This document shows, one piece after another, positions 44,022 through 55,177 of a stretch of 64,000 nt of DNA. Under the pieces are notes generated by a model. That model saw nothing but the letters and a program-made list of their open reading frames with translations, had not been told where the DNA came from and ran no database searches. The stretch's first letter is position 1. Each line of letters opens with the position of its first letter. Source of the DNA: Coenobita brevimanus (taxonomy: Eukaryota; Arthropoda; Malacostraca; Decapoda; Coenobitidae); the NCBI GenBank assembly GCA_032717465.1, contig CM064669.1, forward strand, positions 49,574,343 to 49,638,342, read 5' to 3'. The position numbers were made by a program, and so were the translations under genes.

Positions 44022-44212
44022 CTGCTCCCTAACATCTTTTCCTGGGCTACTTATTTTTCCTTATTACACCATACTAACTTTCGTGTTACATGAACCATTC
44101 TAATATCACCATACTCCGCATAAATAACATCCACAAACATATCCAGCCGTATTAAAATATGAATCGCTAGGCAAGAGGTGTTACGGAGCTTCCTTAACTG
44201 AGGAGAATACGG
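44022..44212 (+). mobile_element. Family A element, nearly full copy
   Basis: GCTCCCTAACATCTTTTCC on the left; GCAAGAGGTGTTACGGAGCT TCCTTAACTGAGGAGAATAC on the right; interior CACCATACTCCGCATAAATA and CCAGCCGTATT. The outermost ~15 bp of the left end are missing at the junction with D. Confidence 0.85.
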
Positions 44213-44520
44213 ATGCAAGTGTAAAAGCGTATAAAATGGATCTAAGTTTACCTGCATGTGACTGAACACCTCTCCATAACAAACGTAATAATTCCTAACC
44301 TCAGCAGCCTAGCCTCGCTCCCCTACACCACATAAAGCGTAATGTGGGACGGGCTGTTACCGATCTGGGCTGAATGTCACCTGTCAGCCTGATTATTTTC
44401 CAAGTTGGTAATGAAACGAATCAAAGGTACAACAAAGGTGAAGAAGGGGGGAAAAGGAAGACACTGATTTTTCTAACCTCTCTCACTCTTTCTCTCTCAC
44501 CCGCCCCCCTCCCCACCCAT
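44213..44520. other. No gene recognised
   Basis: Ordinary sequence. Confidence 0.4.
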
Positions 44521-44524
44521 CACA

Positions 44525-44574
<50 letters not shown>

Positions 44575-44714
44575 CACACCTTTCAAACACACTCACAACC
44601 CTAACCATCCCACCAATCTCACACACCACCCCTCTCACACCATCATCGCACACCACCTCGATCAGTTCTCTCACACACAAATACCCACACCCACACCCAT
44701 CACCAATCAGCCCA

Positions 44715-44792
<78 letters not shown>
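44521..44792. repeat. Two (CA)n arrays around a CAC-rich spacer
   Basis: (CA)n at 44523-44573 and 44719-44791. The spacer is CACACC-rich with no period. Confidence 0.94.
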
Positions 44793-44793
<1 letters not shown>

Positions 44794-45042
44794 ATCATAA
44801 TTTTCACCCTCCTACACACCTCCCACAACATCGCTGACTTCATCCCACGCCCTTAACCATTTCAATCCAATAACATTTTTTTTCTTTGCGTTTTACTCTT
44901 TTATAATTTTATATTGTACGAGAATTTCCGAGCTGAAGAGTTTGGATACACCTTCCTTAACAGCTTCATTACAAGTTGCGTTTCTTAAGGTGAATAAAAC
45001 CACCTGGAGATGCCAAACATAAACTAATCTATGCACATTTTT
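44793..45042. other. No gene recognised
   Basis: Ordinary AT-rich sequence. Confidence 0.4.
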
Positions 45043-45248
45043 TTCCTTTAACTTGGCCTAAAATTGCCCTGTCTCCATCTTGAGTGCTGAGTTGTAGCAG
45101 CAGATTAACACTAGAATATGGTGCTAGTCATGAGGAAGTGCTAAGGAAAGGATATAAATACATAGTATTGTCTTGTTCTGCTCATCAGCAACGTGAAAAT
45201 AGCTTGTCAAAGGACGAAAATCTGGGCCAAGTTAAAGTGAAAAGAGTC
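45043..45248 (-). mobile_element. Family B element, full reverse copy
   Basis: Left CCTTTAACTTGGCCTAAAAT; right TGGGCCAAGTTAAAGTGAAA AGAG, inverted to the left. Interior AATATGGTGCTAGTCATGAG GAAGTGCTAAGGAAAGGAT is the reverse of GTGACTAG-type centres elsewhere. Confidence 0.85.
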
Positions 45249-45254
45249 TAATAC

Positions 45255-45640
45255 GCCATAGTAGTGCCATCCCCTCCACTCCACCATCGTTCCACCTCAG
45301 CCTCTCTCTCCATCCCTCCATCCCTTTCACCTCCACCTTCACCCCCTTCACCCTTACCCTTCCCTCACCTCCATCCCCTATCATTCTCTCCATCCTCACC
45401 CTTTTATACCCCCACCATCCACGGTCTCCATCCCTCCATCCCTCTCACCCCTACCCTCACCCCCCTGTCACCCCACCACCCTCACCCCTCCCTCACCCTC
45501 TATCACCCCCTCCCTCACCATCCACAATCACCCCCTACAACACCCTCTCTGACTCTCTTATTACCCCACCATCCACGGTCACCATTCCCCACCCCTGTCT
45601 CGCCTCCCCCACCATTGCCTCGTTACTGCCACGCCACACG
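45255..45640. repeat. CCATCCCTCCAT/CACCCTC pyrimidine-rich repeats
   Basis: Words CACCATCCACGGTC (three variants at about 45413, 45509 and 45568) and CATCCCTCCATCCCT recur in a C-rich tract; no frame is convincing. Confidence 0.82.
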
Positions 45641-46050
45641 GACACTCAAACACTCATTAGCCATCAATAACTCGCCAATGACCAGGCCCAGGCACATTCA
45701 TTTCCCTTCATTTACCACGACTTTCATTAAAATACACAATTATCTCGATATTCATTTCACTCATTCACCTCTGTTCATTACACTCATATACCTCTATATT
45801 CAATAACTCACACAATTATCTCAATCACCTCTATTCACTCTTGACAATAAGGTCGAGAATTAGTTATATATTTTTTTTTGTACAATACGGCCATTATTAA
45901 CCAGATTTTCTTCATTTTAACTTCTTCAGGACGATTATACAATTTTTGATATTAATATTTCTTATGGGATGAGGATTTTTCAGCTTTTTTATCCTTATTA
46001 TTTATCTTTTAAATTCGTGGTAACAGCAGATGATTTAATGTATTTTACGA
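45641..46050. other. Short duplication, otherwise no gene
   Basis: ACACAATTATCTCGATATTC and ACACAATTATCTCAATCACC (about 45734 and 45812) mark a ~78-bp duplication. Confidence 0.5.
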
Positions 46051-46051
46051 A

Positions 46052-46092
<41 letters not shown>

Positions 46093-46350
46093 GTATATAG
46101 ACAGACAGACAGGCAGACAGACAGAAAAACAGACAGACAGATTATGGACTGACACAGAGACAGGGAGAAAAATTGACACTGACAGAGAGATTATAGACTG
46201 ATAGACAGACAGTTAGAGAGACAGATATAGACAGATAGACTAACAGACACACAAACACACAGAGACACAGATAGATAGTGATCATACAGATATAGACGGA
46301 GAGACAGAGATAAACAGACAGACAGATAGACATAGATAGACAGAGATCAC
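46052..46350. repeat. (CT)n and CAGA/GACA tetranucleotides
   Basis: (CT)n at 46053-46089 then CAGACAGA and GATAGA words, mirrored in Val-Cys-Leu frames on the minus strand. Confidence 0.9.
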
Positions 46351-46469
46351 ATGCCCTTTCATACGCCTGTGAAAATAGTTAAACTGCACTAATTTGACCT
46401 CAATTAGTGACATTATAGCACAGCACCGCAACCACGCTGGATTAACTCTAAAATTAGTACACATATATT

Positions 46470-46930
46470 TACCTATCACCATTTGACTATTTGGCTCTAA
46501 TCCTGGACACGTCTTTGCACACAGCTCACGAAAACACTTGCAAACACACAAAGAAATAAACACCAATCCACACAGTTACACAGACAGATAGATAGACAGA
46601 CAAACAGGTAGATGCAGATTGATAGATAGGTTACCATATCACCAATCGAACTCTTAGCACTAATTCTGGCCTCGTCTTTGCACACAGCTCACGAAAACAC
46701 ATGCAGACAAACAAGGAAATAAACACTAATCCACACTGACACACAGACAGATGGACAGAGATGCACTAATAGATAAATAGGTAGATAGAAAGAAAGATTA
46801 TCACATCACCACATGACTATTTAATCCTGGACTCGTCTTTTCACACAGCTTACGAATATATATGCAAACACAGAAGGAAATACCACTGAACCACACAACC
46901 ATAGATGGACGGAAAGGCTGACAGACAGAC
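46470..46930. repeat. ~160-bp tandem repeat, three copies
   Basis: CGTCTTTGCACACAGCTCAC core starts at about 46511, 46674 and 46834 (steps 163 and 160). Each copy continues with GCAAACACA, GGAAATAAACACTAATCCAC and a CAGATAGA microsatellite, so the tetranucleotide stretch is part of the repeated unit. Confidence 0.88.
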
Positions 46931-47150
46931 AGACTGAGGTATAGAGTGAGACAGGTGAATAGATATCGGCAGATAGAGATTGATATAAGTAGATAGAAAG
47001 ATAAAAAGTGACATACAGATAGATATATAGGTACAGATAAATGGAAAGACAAACAGACAGATAGGTACACAAAGATGGTTAGACAGACAGATAGATAAAT
47101 ACAGATACGGTAGATAGACAGGTTGATAGATAGACAAGCAAATAAATAAC
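46931..47150. repeat. GATA/CAGA tetranucleotides
   Basis: Mixed GATA, CAGA and AGAT units continuing from the third 160-bp copy. Confidence 0.88.
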
Positions 47151-47317
47151 TAAATAAAAATACAACTCATTCACTATCCACACTCGGCCAGCACTATCCC
47201 ACATCCACCCCCCACACTCCACTCAATTACCAAAAACAACAAACACAAACATAGCGACAACACTACACAGCCACTGTTGAGAGATTATAAACATTACACG
47301 CACTACATAGCGTTTAC

Positions 47318-47358
47318 ACAGACACACACACACACACACACACACTCACACACACTCA

Positions 47359-47445
<87 letters not shown>

Positions 47446-47446
47446 T

Positions 47447-47503
<57 letters not shown>
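47318..47503. repeat. (CA)n-(GT)n palindrome joined to (TA)n
   Basis: (CA)n up to 47413 meets (GT)n at a CACGTG centre, so about 26 bp on either side are perfectly self-complementary. (TA)n follows at 47453-47503. Confidence 0.95.
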
Positions 47504-47507
<4 letters not shown>

Positions 47508-47534
47508 CTGTGTAGAGATACTCACCCAATCATA

Positions 47535-47573
<39 letters not shown>

Positions 47574-47765
47574 TATATACCCACACACATGCACGCACAC
47601 ACACGCAACATACCCACCGGAAAACCAGACTGTCAAAAACTGCGTCAACATGAAATTGCTCCTGTCAACAAGGAAAACGAGAGACGGCATGAATCGAAGG
47701 GATAACTCTTCTTTTTCAAAAGCCCCGTGAATTTTGTCGGACCCCCAGGAACAAAGGAACCCACT
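47504..47765. repeat. (CA)n, then ordinary sequence
   Basis: (CA)n at 47536-47571; no gene recognised after it. Confidence 0.6.
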
Positions 47766-47769
47766 ATAC

Positions 47770-47977
47770 CCTTTTCACATCAACTTGGCCCAGAGTTTCA
47801 TTCTTGTGCACCTTATTTCACGTATCTCATTAGCAGAAAAAGATAATGTCACGACTCTACATCCTTTCAATAACACTTTATTGTGACTAGCATAATATTT
47901 TAGTGATAATCTATTGTTAGAACTCAGCATTCAAGACCGAGAGATGGCAGTTTTAGGCCAAGTTAGAGTGAAAAGAA
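47770..47977 (+). mobile_element. Family B element, full forward copy
   Basis: Left end CTTTTCACATCAACTTGGCC (47771-47790) and right end GGCCAAGTTAGAGTGAAAAG (47957-47976) are inverted repeats matching at 18 of 20. The interior carries CACGACTCTACATCC and CACTTTATTGTGACTAGCA. No frame. Confidence 0.9.
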
Positions 47978-48000
47978 TATAGCTATCCATCTTTTTTTTT

Positions 48001-48545
48001 TTAATACCCAAACGCCTTAATCTCGGAAAGGGTGGCCACACACGAATCTCCTCCATGTCAGGCTACCCTTTCTCCAACTCACAACACCCTCACGCATTCA
48101 CCTCTCCAATCTGTCCCTAAATATCTCCTACTCCAATACTTACGCACCCTTTATCGTCAGTATCAAGTCACTCTGTTCTCCGCCATTCTCCCAGCTCACA
48201 CTTTTCTTATTCGTATACCTCTCCATCCTATCCCTCCAGCTCATCCTCCGTCTCCCCCTCCAATAATTACGTACGCTACCCTTGTCGCCAGTGCCAAGCC
48301 GCCATGTTCTCCGCCATCAGGCTGCCCTCTCTCCAACTCATACCACCCTCACTCATATACCTCTCCACCCTATCCCTCCATATCATCCTCGGTCTCCCTC
48401 TCCCTAGGTGATGCCCCTTTGTCGCCAATGTCGTCACCCTGTCCTCCGCCACAGGGCTGTCCTATCCCCATCTCACACCACCCTCACTGATATACCTCTC
48501 CACTCCACCCCTTCAACTTTCCCCATCCACTATTTACTTCCCTTT
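48001..48545 (-). mobile_element. Family C 3' region, rearranged with internal tandem copies
   Basis: AAACGCCTTAATCTCGGAAA GGGTGGCCACAC is the C end. Blocks with CTCACTCATATACCTCTCCA, CCCTATCCCTCCA and TCTCCGCCA then recur three times with ~120-170-bp steps. Minus-strand remnants read EGGMSWREGSLMAE, as expected just before the DRATWRRF part. This is the longest C segment here and may join several truncated copies. Confidence 0.7.
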
Positions 48546-49111
48546 GATTGCCCCAGCCAAAAATTACCTAAATACATGATTGCTAGATTGGGAACTACAT
48601 CCAGCAGCAATAGCGCTGTTACCGAAATGTCTACGGCTTTATAATAAGCGAATTGATTGAGTGTAATGGCTGGCCGGGTTACTTGGGAAGAAAGTCGATG
48701 GTAAGAGCCGGAAAGGAAAAGGTCAAGGAGAATGCTAATGGACCTCTAGGGCTCTAATATCGAATACACAGCTTGGAGTATACTATCTATCTATCTATCT
48801 ATCTATTGCCATATTTATGAGTATACAGGCTACAGAAAATATGGAGCAGTAAATGCAACTTAGGAAGAACTAGAGGAAAAGGTCAAGGAGAAAGAATATG
48901 AACCTGTAAGGTGCAAACATAGCATAAAAGTATAACTCGCTTGGAAAAATGGAAAAGTGGAATACCGAGTTCTCGTCTATTCCTGCAACACATAGTCAGG
49001 GTAATAGAAAAGTGAGGGGGTTGAAAGGAGATTGTACAGCCCTCCAGGACCATCTCTCATACGGCAACTAGTGAAAAATGTGGATACAATCTAAAAGTAT
49101 ACACTACATTT

Positions 49112-49115
<4 letters not shown>
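48546..49115. other. Mostly ordinary sequence
   Basis: A (CTAT)n at 48783-48807. AGGAAAAGGTCAAGGAGAA occurs at about 48713 and 48875, suggesting a diverged ~160-bp duplication. No gene was recognised. Confidence 0.5.

Positions 49116-49117
<2 letters not shown>

Positions 49118-49196
<79 letters not shown>
49118..49196. repeat. (TA)39 array
   Basis: Perfect TA repeats. Confidence 0.96.
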
Positions 49197-49201
<5 letters not shown>

Positions 49202-49244
49202 ATTATGACCTGTAACACGTTAAAACTAGCTTCCAATCCCAATC

Positions 49245-49245
<1 letters not shown>

Positions 49246-49336
<91 letters not shown>

Positions 49337-49493
49337 GTGTGCGCGCGCGCGCGCGCAAAATGAAGGACCCCTCAACCCCCCCGTCTTTTCTTGAATACAC
49401 ACACACAATTTGCATTCTCGCCTCAGACGAATTTTCCTTTACGCAGCACACCATGTATCATGCTTGCAGGGAAGTGAAGTACACACACACGCG

Positions 49494-49570
<77 letters not shown>
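49246..49570. repeat. (GT)n-(GC)n and facing (CA)n
   Basis: (GT)n 49246-49334 passes to (GC)n at 49341-49356, an alternating purine-pyrimidine run. (CA)n at 49485-49567 is complementary to it across about 130 bp of ordinary sequence. Confidence 0.95.
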
Positions 49571-50091
49571 CCTCTCTCTCTCTCTCTCTCCCCTCTTCAC
49601 TCTTCCCTGTCTGTCTTAGTCCCCCCTTCTCTTCCTCTCTTTTTTTTGTTCCCCTCTTCTTCCTCTTTTAATATTCTCTTTTCCTCAATTTTCCCTCTTC
49701 CTCTTTATGCTCTCCTAACGTTCTTCCTCTCTCTTCTTCCTGCACTCCTTATCCTCTTTTCCCCCCCTTTCTCTTCTCTTCCATCCCTCCTTATTCACTT
49801 CCTCCACCCAACCTCTGTTTTGCCTCTCTCTTCCTCCTTTTCTCGTCTCTTGTCTTCTTTCTCCTCTCATATTCTTTCGTCTTTCTCAATTTTCTCATTT
49901 CCTTTCTATGTTGTCTTCACCCTCGCTTTCTCTCTCCTTCTTTCCACTTTATTTTCTTCCTCCATGCCTCCTTTCTTCTCCTTTCACTTCCTCCTCCTCC
50001 TCCTCCTTCTCCTTGTATTCATCATCAATATTCCTACCCCTGTTTTCAACCTTTCCTTCCACGTCAGTCCCACAGAGACACAGTCCCTCTT

Positions 50092-50156
<65 letters not shown>

Positions 50157-50985
50157 GTTTTCAATCCTTCATTCCTCTAAGTCATCAGCCCCCTTTTCAA
50201 ACTTCCTCCTCCTCTTCCCTCTTCCCTTCTTCTTTCTTCCCTTCATCCCTCTTCCTCCATTACTTCACTTTCCTCTTAATTCCTCTTTCTTCTTCCTCCT
50301 TCCTTCCTCTTCCTTCGTTCTATTTGTTCACTCCTTGTCTTTATTCTTCCTGTATCTCTTCCTCTCGCTTTCTCTCCATCCTTCTCTCTTACATCTTCCC
50401 TCTTTCTTTTTCTCTTCCCTCTTCCTCTTTTCCCCTGTCATCATGCCTCCTCCTCTCCTCTCTTCTCTCCCCCACCCTCCTCCTGTCTCCTCTCCCTTTT
50501 CTTCCTCTTTCCATCTTTCCTCCTCTCTCCACTCTTCCCTCCTGCATCTCCCTCTATATTTTCTTCCTTCCTCCATCTTACTCCTCTCTTCACTCCCCTC
50601 TCTTCCCCCTTCCATCTTCCTCCTTTCCCCTCTCTTCCCCCTTCCATCTTCCTCCTTTCCCCTCTCTTCCCCCTTCCATCTTCCTCCTCTCTTCTCTTCC
50701 CTCCTTTATCTTCTCCCTCTCTCCTCTCTTCCTCTTTGCATCTCCCTCTCCTCCCCTCTCTTCTTCCTTCCATCTCCCTTATCTCTCCTCTCTTCCTCCT
50801 CCCCTTCTTCTAGTTTCAACCCTTCATTCCTTTGGGACTCCAGTCCTCTCTCAAGCTTCTTTCCTCCTCGTCCCTCTTTCTTCTCTCTCTCTCTGTCTCT
50901 CTCATCTTTCTTTTACTTTCCTCGACTCCCCCCCTTGCTCTCATGGATTTTTTCTTTCGTTTATCCCTTATTCTTCCCGGTATGG

Positions 50986-51044
<59 letters not shown>

Positions 51045-51045
51045 T
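49571..51045. repeat. 1.5-kb homopyrimidine-biased tract
   Basis: C/T-only DNA with embedded (CT)n at 50097-50153 and 50991-51038. It contains a 33-bp tandem (CCCCCTTCCATCTTCCTCCT plus TTCCCCTCTCTT) at about 50607-50695. The 504-codon plus frame (Leu/Ser/Pro/Phe) is compositional. Confidence 0.9.
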
Positions 51046-51125
51046 ACTTACCTATCTGCCTACCTACGTATCTACCTATCTACTTACCCACCTATTTACC
51101 TACCAAACTATCTATCCACCGACCC
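51046..51125. repeat. CTAC/CTAT tetranucleotides
   Basis: Imperfect CTAC, CTAT and CTTAC words at the right edge of the pyrimidine tract. Confidence 0.85.
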
Positions 51126-51260
51126 TCAGACTCAAATTAACTACTATCCACCTCACCTGAGCCACAAAGAAGCCCCGTCCGTCACCTAACTCTCAAACAA
51201 AACATGTATTACGTCCACAAATCACCCTTCAACTTAGGCTATCATCCCAGACCTGTTTTT

Positions 51261-51990
51261 CCATTTGCAATCTACCATTTTTATTATTTTTCCCACTTGC
51301 AATCTACCGTTGTAATTATTTTTTCCACTTGCAATCTACCTTTATTTTTTCCACTTGTAATCTACCTGTTATTATTTTTTCCACTGCAATCTACCTGTTA
51401 TTATTTTTTCCACTTGCAATCTACCGTTGTAATTATTTTTTCCACTTGCAATCTACCTTTTTAATTACGTTTTCCACTTGCAATCTACCTTTTTATGTTT
51501 TCCACCTGCAATCTACCTTTTTAATTACGTTTTCCACTTGCAATCTACCTTTTTATGTTTTCCACCTGCAATCTACCTTTTCAATTATTTTTTCCACTTG
51601 CAATCTACCTTTAAGCATTTTTTCCACTTGCAATCTACCTTTATTTTTTCCACTTGCAATCTACCTTTCATTTTTTCCACTTGCAATCTACCTTTTTAAT
51701 AATTTTTTCCACCTGTGATCTACCTTTTCAATTATTTTTTCCACTTGTAATCTACCTTTTCAATTATTTTTTCCATTTGCAATCTACCTATTTATTTTTT
51801 CCACTTGCAATCAACCTTTTATTTCTTTTCCACTTGCAATCTGCCGTTGTAATTATTTTTTCCACTTGCAATCTACCTTTTTAATTAGGCTTTCCACTTG
51901 CAATCTACCTTTTATTTTTTTTCCCACCTGCATTCTACCTTTTCAATTGTTTTTTCCATTTGTAATCTAACTTCTCATTTTCTCCACTTG
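51261..51990. repeat. ~25-38-bp minisatellite, TTTTCCACTTGCAATCTACC unit
   Basis: About 25 copies of CCACTTGCAATCTACC joined by T-rich spacers of variable length (TTTTTAATTACGTT, TTTATGTTTT and others). Phe/Leu/Ser frames across it are repeat translations. Confidence 0.94.
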
Positions 51991-52049
51991 TAATCAACTT
52001 TTTTTTCACTTACTCGTGTTTTATTCATATTCTCAATTCTGAAGTCGTC

Positions 52050-53720
52050 TTTTTCTATCTTTTTTCCACTTCCAAACCACTTTTCATTCACTTTCCACAT
52101 CCATAATACGTTACACTCATATTTTCCAACCTAAAGCCATATTTCCATTATTTCTTTTCACTTCCATAAACGTTTTTCACACTTTCAATACGTTTTTCAC
52201 TTGTATAAACGTTTCTCACTCAGTTTCTACTTCCAAGCCACTTTTTTTTCGCTCATTTTCGACGCCAAAGGCCACTGTCATTCCTCTTCCACTCCCAATG
52301 CACTTTTTTCAATACTTTTTCACTTCCATGCCACTTTCTTCGATCAGTTTCCACTCCCAAACCACTTCTTCATTCATTTTTCCACTTCCACGCCACTTTC
52401 TCATTCGTTCTTCAACTTTCACACCGTTTTCTCATTCATTTCTCCACTTTCACGCCACTTTCTCATACATTTTTCTACTTTCACGCCACTTTCTCATTCA
52501 TTTCTCCACTTTCACGCCACTCTCTCATTCTTTTCTCCACTTTCACGCCACTTTCTCATTAATTTTTCCACTTTCACGCCACCTTCTCAGTTACTTTCCC
52601 ACTTTTACGCCACTTTCTCATACATTTTTCCACTTCACGCCACTTTCTCATTCATTATTCCACTTTCACGCCACTTTCTCATATTTCCACTTTCACGCCA
52701 CTTTCTCAGTTACTTTCCCACTTTCACGCCACTTTCTCATTCATTTTTCCACTTTCACATCACTCATTCATTTTTCCACTTCACGCCACTTTCTCATTCA
52801 TTTCTCCACTTTCAAGCCACTTTTCCATTCATTTTTCCACTTCACGCCATTTTCTCATTCATTTCTCCACTTTCAAGCCACTTTTCCATTCATTTTTCCA
52901 CTTCACGCCACTTTCTCATTCATTTCTCCACTTTCAAGCCACTTTTCCATTCATTTTTCCACTTTCACGCCACTTTCTCAGTTACTTTCCCACTTTCACG
53001 CCACTTTCTCAAACATTTTTCCATTTTCACTCCACCTTCTCATGTATTTTTCCACTTTCACGCCACTTTCTTTCATTTCTCCACTTTCACGCCACTTTCT
53101 CATTCATTTCTCCACTTTCAAGCCACTTTTCCATTCATTTTTCCACTTTCACGCCACTTTCTCATACATTTTTCCACTTCACGCCACTTTCTCATTTATT
53201 TTTCCACTTTCACGCCACTTTTCCATTCATCTATCCACTTTAACGCTATTTTTCTCCTTTTTTTCACTTTCACGCCACTTTCCCATTCCCTTTTCCACTT
53301 CCGAACCACTTTTTTTCTTATTTCTACACGCTGAAGCCACTTTTCACTCGCTGTTTCTGCCCCCAGTTCACATTTGTATTCATTTCTCCACTTCCAATCC
53401 ACATTTTTACTCATTTCTCCACTTCCAATCCCCCTTTTTCATTCATTTTTCCACTCTCACGCCATTTGCCAATCACATCTAACACTTCCAAAACACCTTC
53501 TCACGTTTCTACCTTCACCCCAGTTTTCATTCATTTTTCAACTTGCAAGTCACTTTATCATTCACTTTGCCACTTTATCATTCATCTTTCAACTTACAAG
53601 CTACTGTTCACACTTCCAAACATTTTTTCTTTTTTCATTTTTCCACTAAGATACTTTTTTTTTTTCCATTTCTCACTTTGATGTCACTTTCTCGCTCACT
53701 TTACCTTCAACTCCTCTTTA
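52050..53720. repeat. ~29-33-bp minisatellite, CCACTTTCACGCCACTTTCTC unit
   Basis: From about 52390 to 53300 the unit CCACTTTCACGCCACTTTCT + CATTCATTTTT repeats about 28 times. Looser relatives with CCACTTCCAAACCACTTTT and CACTTCCAATCCAC extend on both sides. A higher-order block (TTCAAGCCACTTTTCCATTC and its neighbours) recurs three times at 52810-52950, with a ~64-bp step. Confidence 0.94.
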
Positions 53721-53764
53721 TCGTTTTTCTTTTTCCTCTTCGTATAGTTGCTCTCAATAATCAT

Positions 53765-54205
53765 CATGCATTTCAGATCGCTTCGTACAGTCTTGTTCAA
53801 TAATTACTATGGATTTCAGATCGCTTCGTACAATCGCGTTCAGTAAAGCCTTTTCCAGAAGTTTCGAACCCGTGATGTTAACTCAGTCGAGTTCAACCCC
53901 TTCTCTTTATGCATATTTCTCTATTTGTACAGTCGTGTTCAATAATCATCATGCATTTCATATCGCTTCGTACAGTCGCGTTCTATAATTACTATGGATT
54001 TCAGACCGTTTTGTACAGTCGCGTTCAGTAATCACCATGCATTTCAGATAGCTTCGTACAGTCGCGTTCAATAATTGCCATACATTTCGCATCGCTTCGT
54101 ACAGATGTGTTCAATAATCATCATGCATTTCATATCGCTTCGTACAGTCGCGTTCAGTAAACCTTTTCAGAAGTTTTGAATCCTTGATGTTAACTCAGTC
54201 TCTGT
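53765..54205. repeat. Exact 43-bp minisatellite with a 314-bp higher-order copy
   Basis: GCATTTCAGATCGCTTCGTA CAGTCGCGTTCAATAAT units start at 53768, 53811, then 53953, 53996, 54039, 54082 and 54125, all 43 bp apart within each run. A different block, CAGTAAAGCCTTTTCCAGAA GTTTCGAACCCGTGATGTTA AC, at 53841 recurs at 54155 after 314 bp, so the array and its neighbour were duplicated together. Confidence 0.94.
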
Positions 54206-54355
54206 CTAAGGAATACCATTGCATTATCCTTTATAACTAACACCTCCAAACGATTTTAACATCCTCAAGGGAGGTTTCTTGCAGGAAAAGGGGTTAACGA
54301 TGGGCGTACCTAAACCCTCAAATTGAAAAACAAAAATCTCCTGACGTATTAAATA
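54206..54355. other. No gene recognised
   Basis: Ordinary sequence containing AAAGGGGTTAACGATG, the inverse of the TTAACCCCTT words listed under findings. Confidence 0.4.
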
Positions 54356-54357
54356 AT

Positions 54358-54560
54358 GTAGATAACAAAAAAGATGAGGAAGAAGAAGAACAAGAAAGAG
54401 AAGAAGAAAGACGGAAGAGGAGGAGGAGGAGGAGGAGGAGCATGAGGAAGAGAAGAAGGAGAAAAAGATGATGATGATGACGATGATCGTGATCATGATG
54501 ATCATGATGATGAAGAAGAAGAAGAAGAAGAAGATGGTGATGATGAAGAAAAACAACAAA
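54358..54560. repeat. GAA/GAG/GAT trinucleotide array
   Basis: AGAAGA, GGAGGA and GATGAT triplets in succession. Confidence 0.92.
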
Positions 54561-54885
54561 CAAAAACAGTATGATCAAGAGGGCAATTGATGGCGTCAAA
54601 ATAGTGCTGGCTGGTTAGGCAAGATTTCGAAATAATTCTAAACTTTCAAAAAAATAAATAGAAAAATAAATGAATACATAACCGTGATGAGGAGGTTACT
54701 GGAGTTCCTGGAGATATTTCTAGCCGATTGACAGCTTGAGATCGGTGCTACGAAGAATGTTGGCTACAAGAATGAAAATGATGAGAGAGAGAGACAGATA
54801 GACAGACAGACAGAGAAAGAGAGAGAGAGGGGGGGGAAATACCCAAAAATCACCTTACTAAACGAGTCATACGTAAGACTAATAA

Positions 54886-54925
<40 letters not shown>
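54561..54925. repeat. Ordinary sequence, then GA arrays
   Basis: (GA)/(CAGA) at 54784-54830 and (GA)n at 54891-54919. The two are parts of a duplication: AAATACCCAAAAATCACCTT ACTAAAC (54837) and AAATATCCAGAAATCACCCT ACTAAAAC (54923) lie 86 bp apart. Confidence 0.75.
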
Positions 54926-55176
54926 TATCCAGAAATCACCCTACTAAAACAATCACACATACGAATCATAAACTCTTCTCTTCACAACTTCTCTCCAAAG
55001 ATGAACAAGAACGATAAGAACGAAAAAATTAAATAATACAGAAAATGGTCATAGTGAAAGAGTTAAAATGAAGAACAGATGCGTCATTCACTACATACAC
55101 TCTCCTAAAATGAATAAAAATGAATATAAGGAGGACATAATTACTGCCAAGGTGTCTTTAATTACCTAGAAAACCT
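54926..55176. other. No gene recognised
   Basis: Ordinary AT-rich sequence after the duplicated block. Confidence 0.4.
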
Positions 55177-55177
55177 A

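Noticed and set aside
49646..51160. 504-codon plus-strand open frame
   Set aside because: It lies in C/T-only DNA where stop codons hardly occur; Leu/Ser/Pro/Phe composition and parallel open frames show it is compositional.
52201..53482. Two overlapping ~380-codon Phe/His/Ser-rich frames
   Set aside because: They translate the same 29-33-bp DNA repeat in two frames at once.
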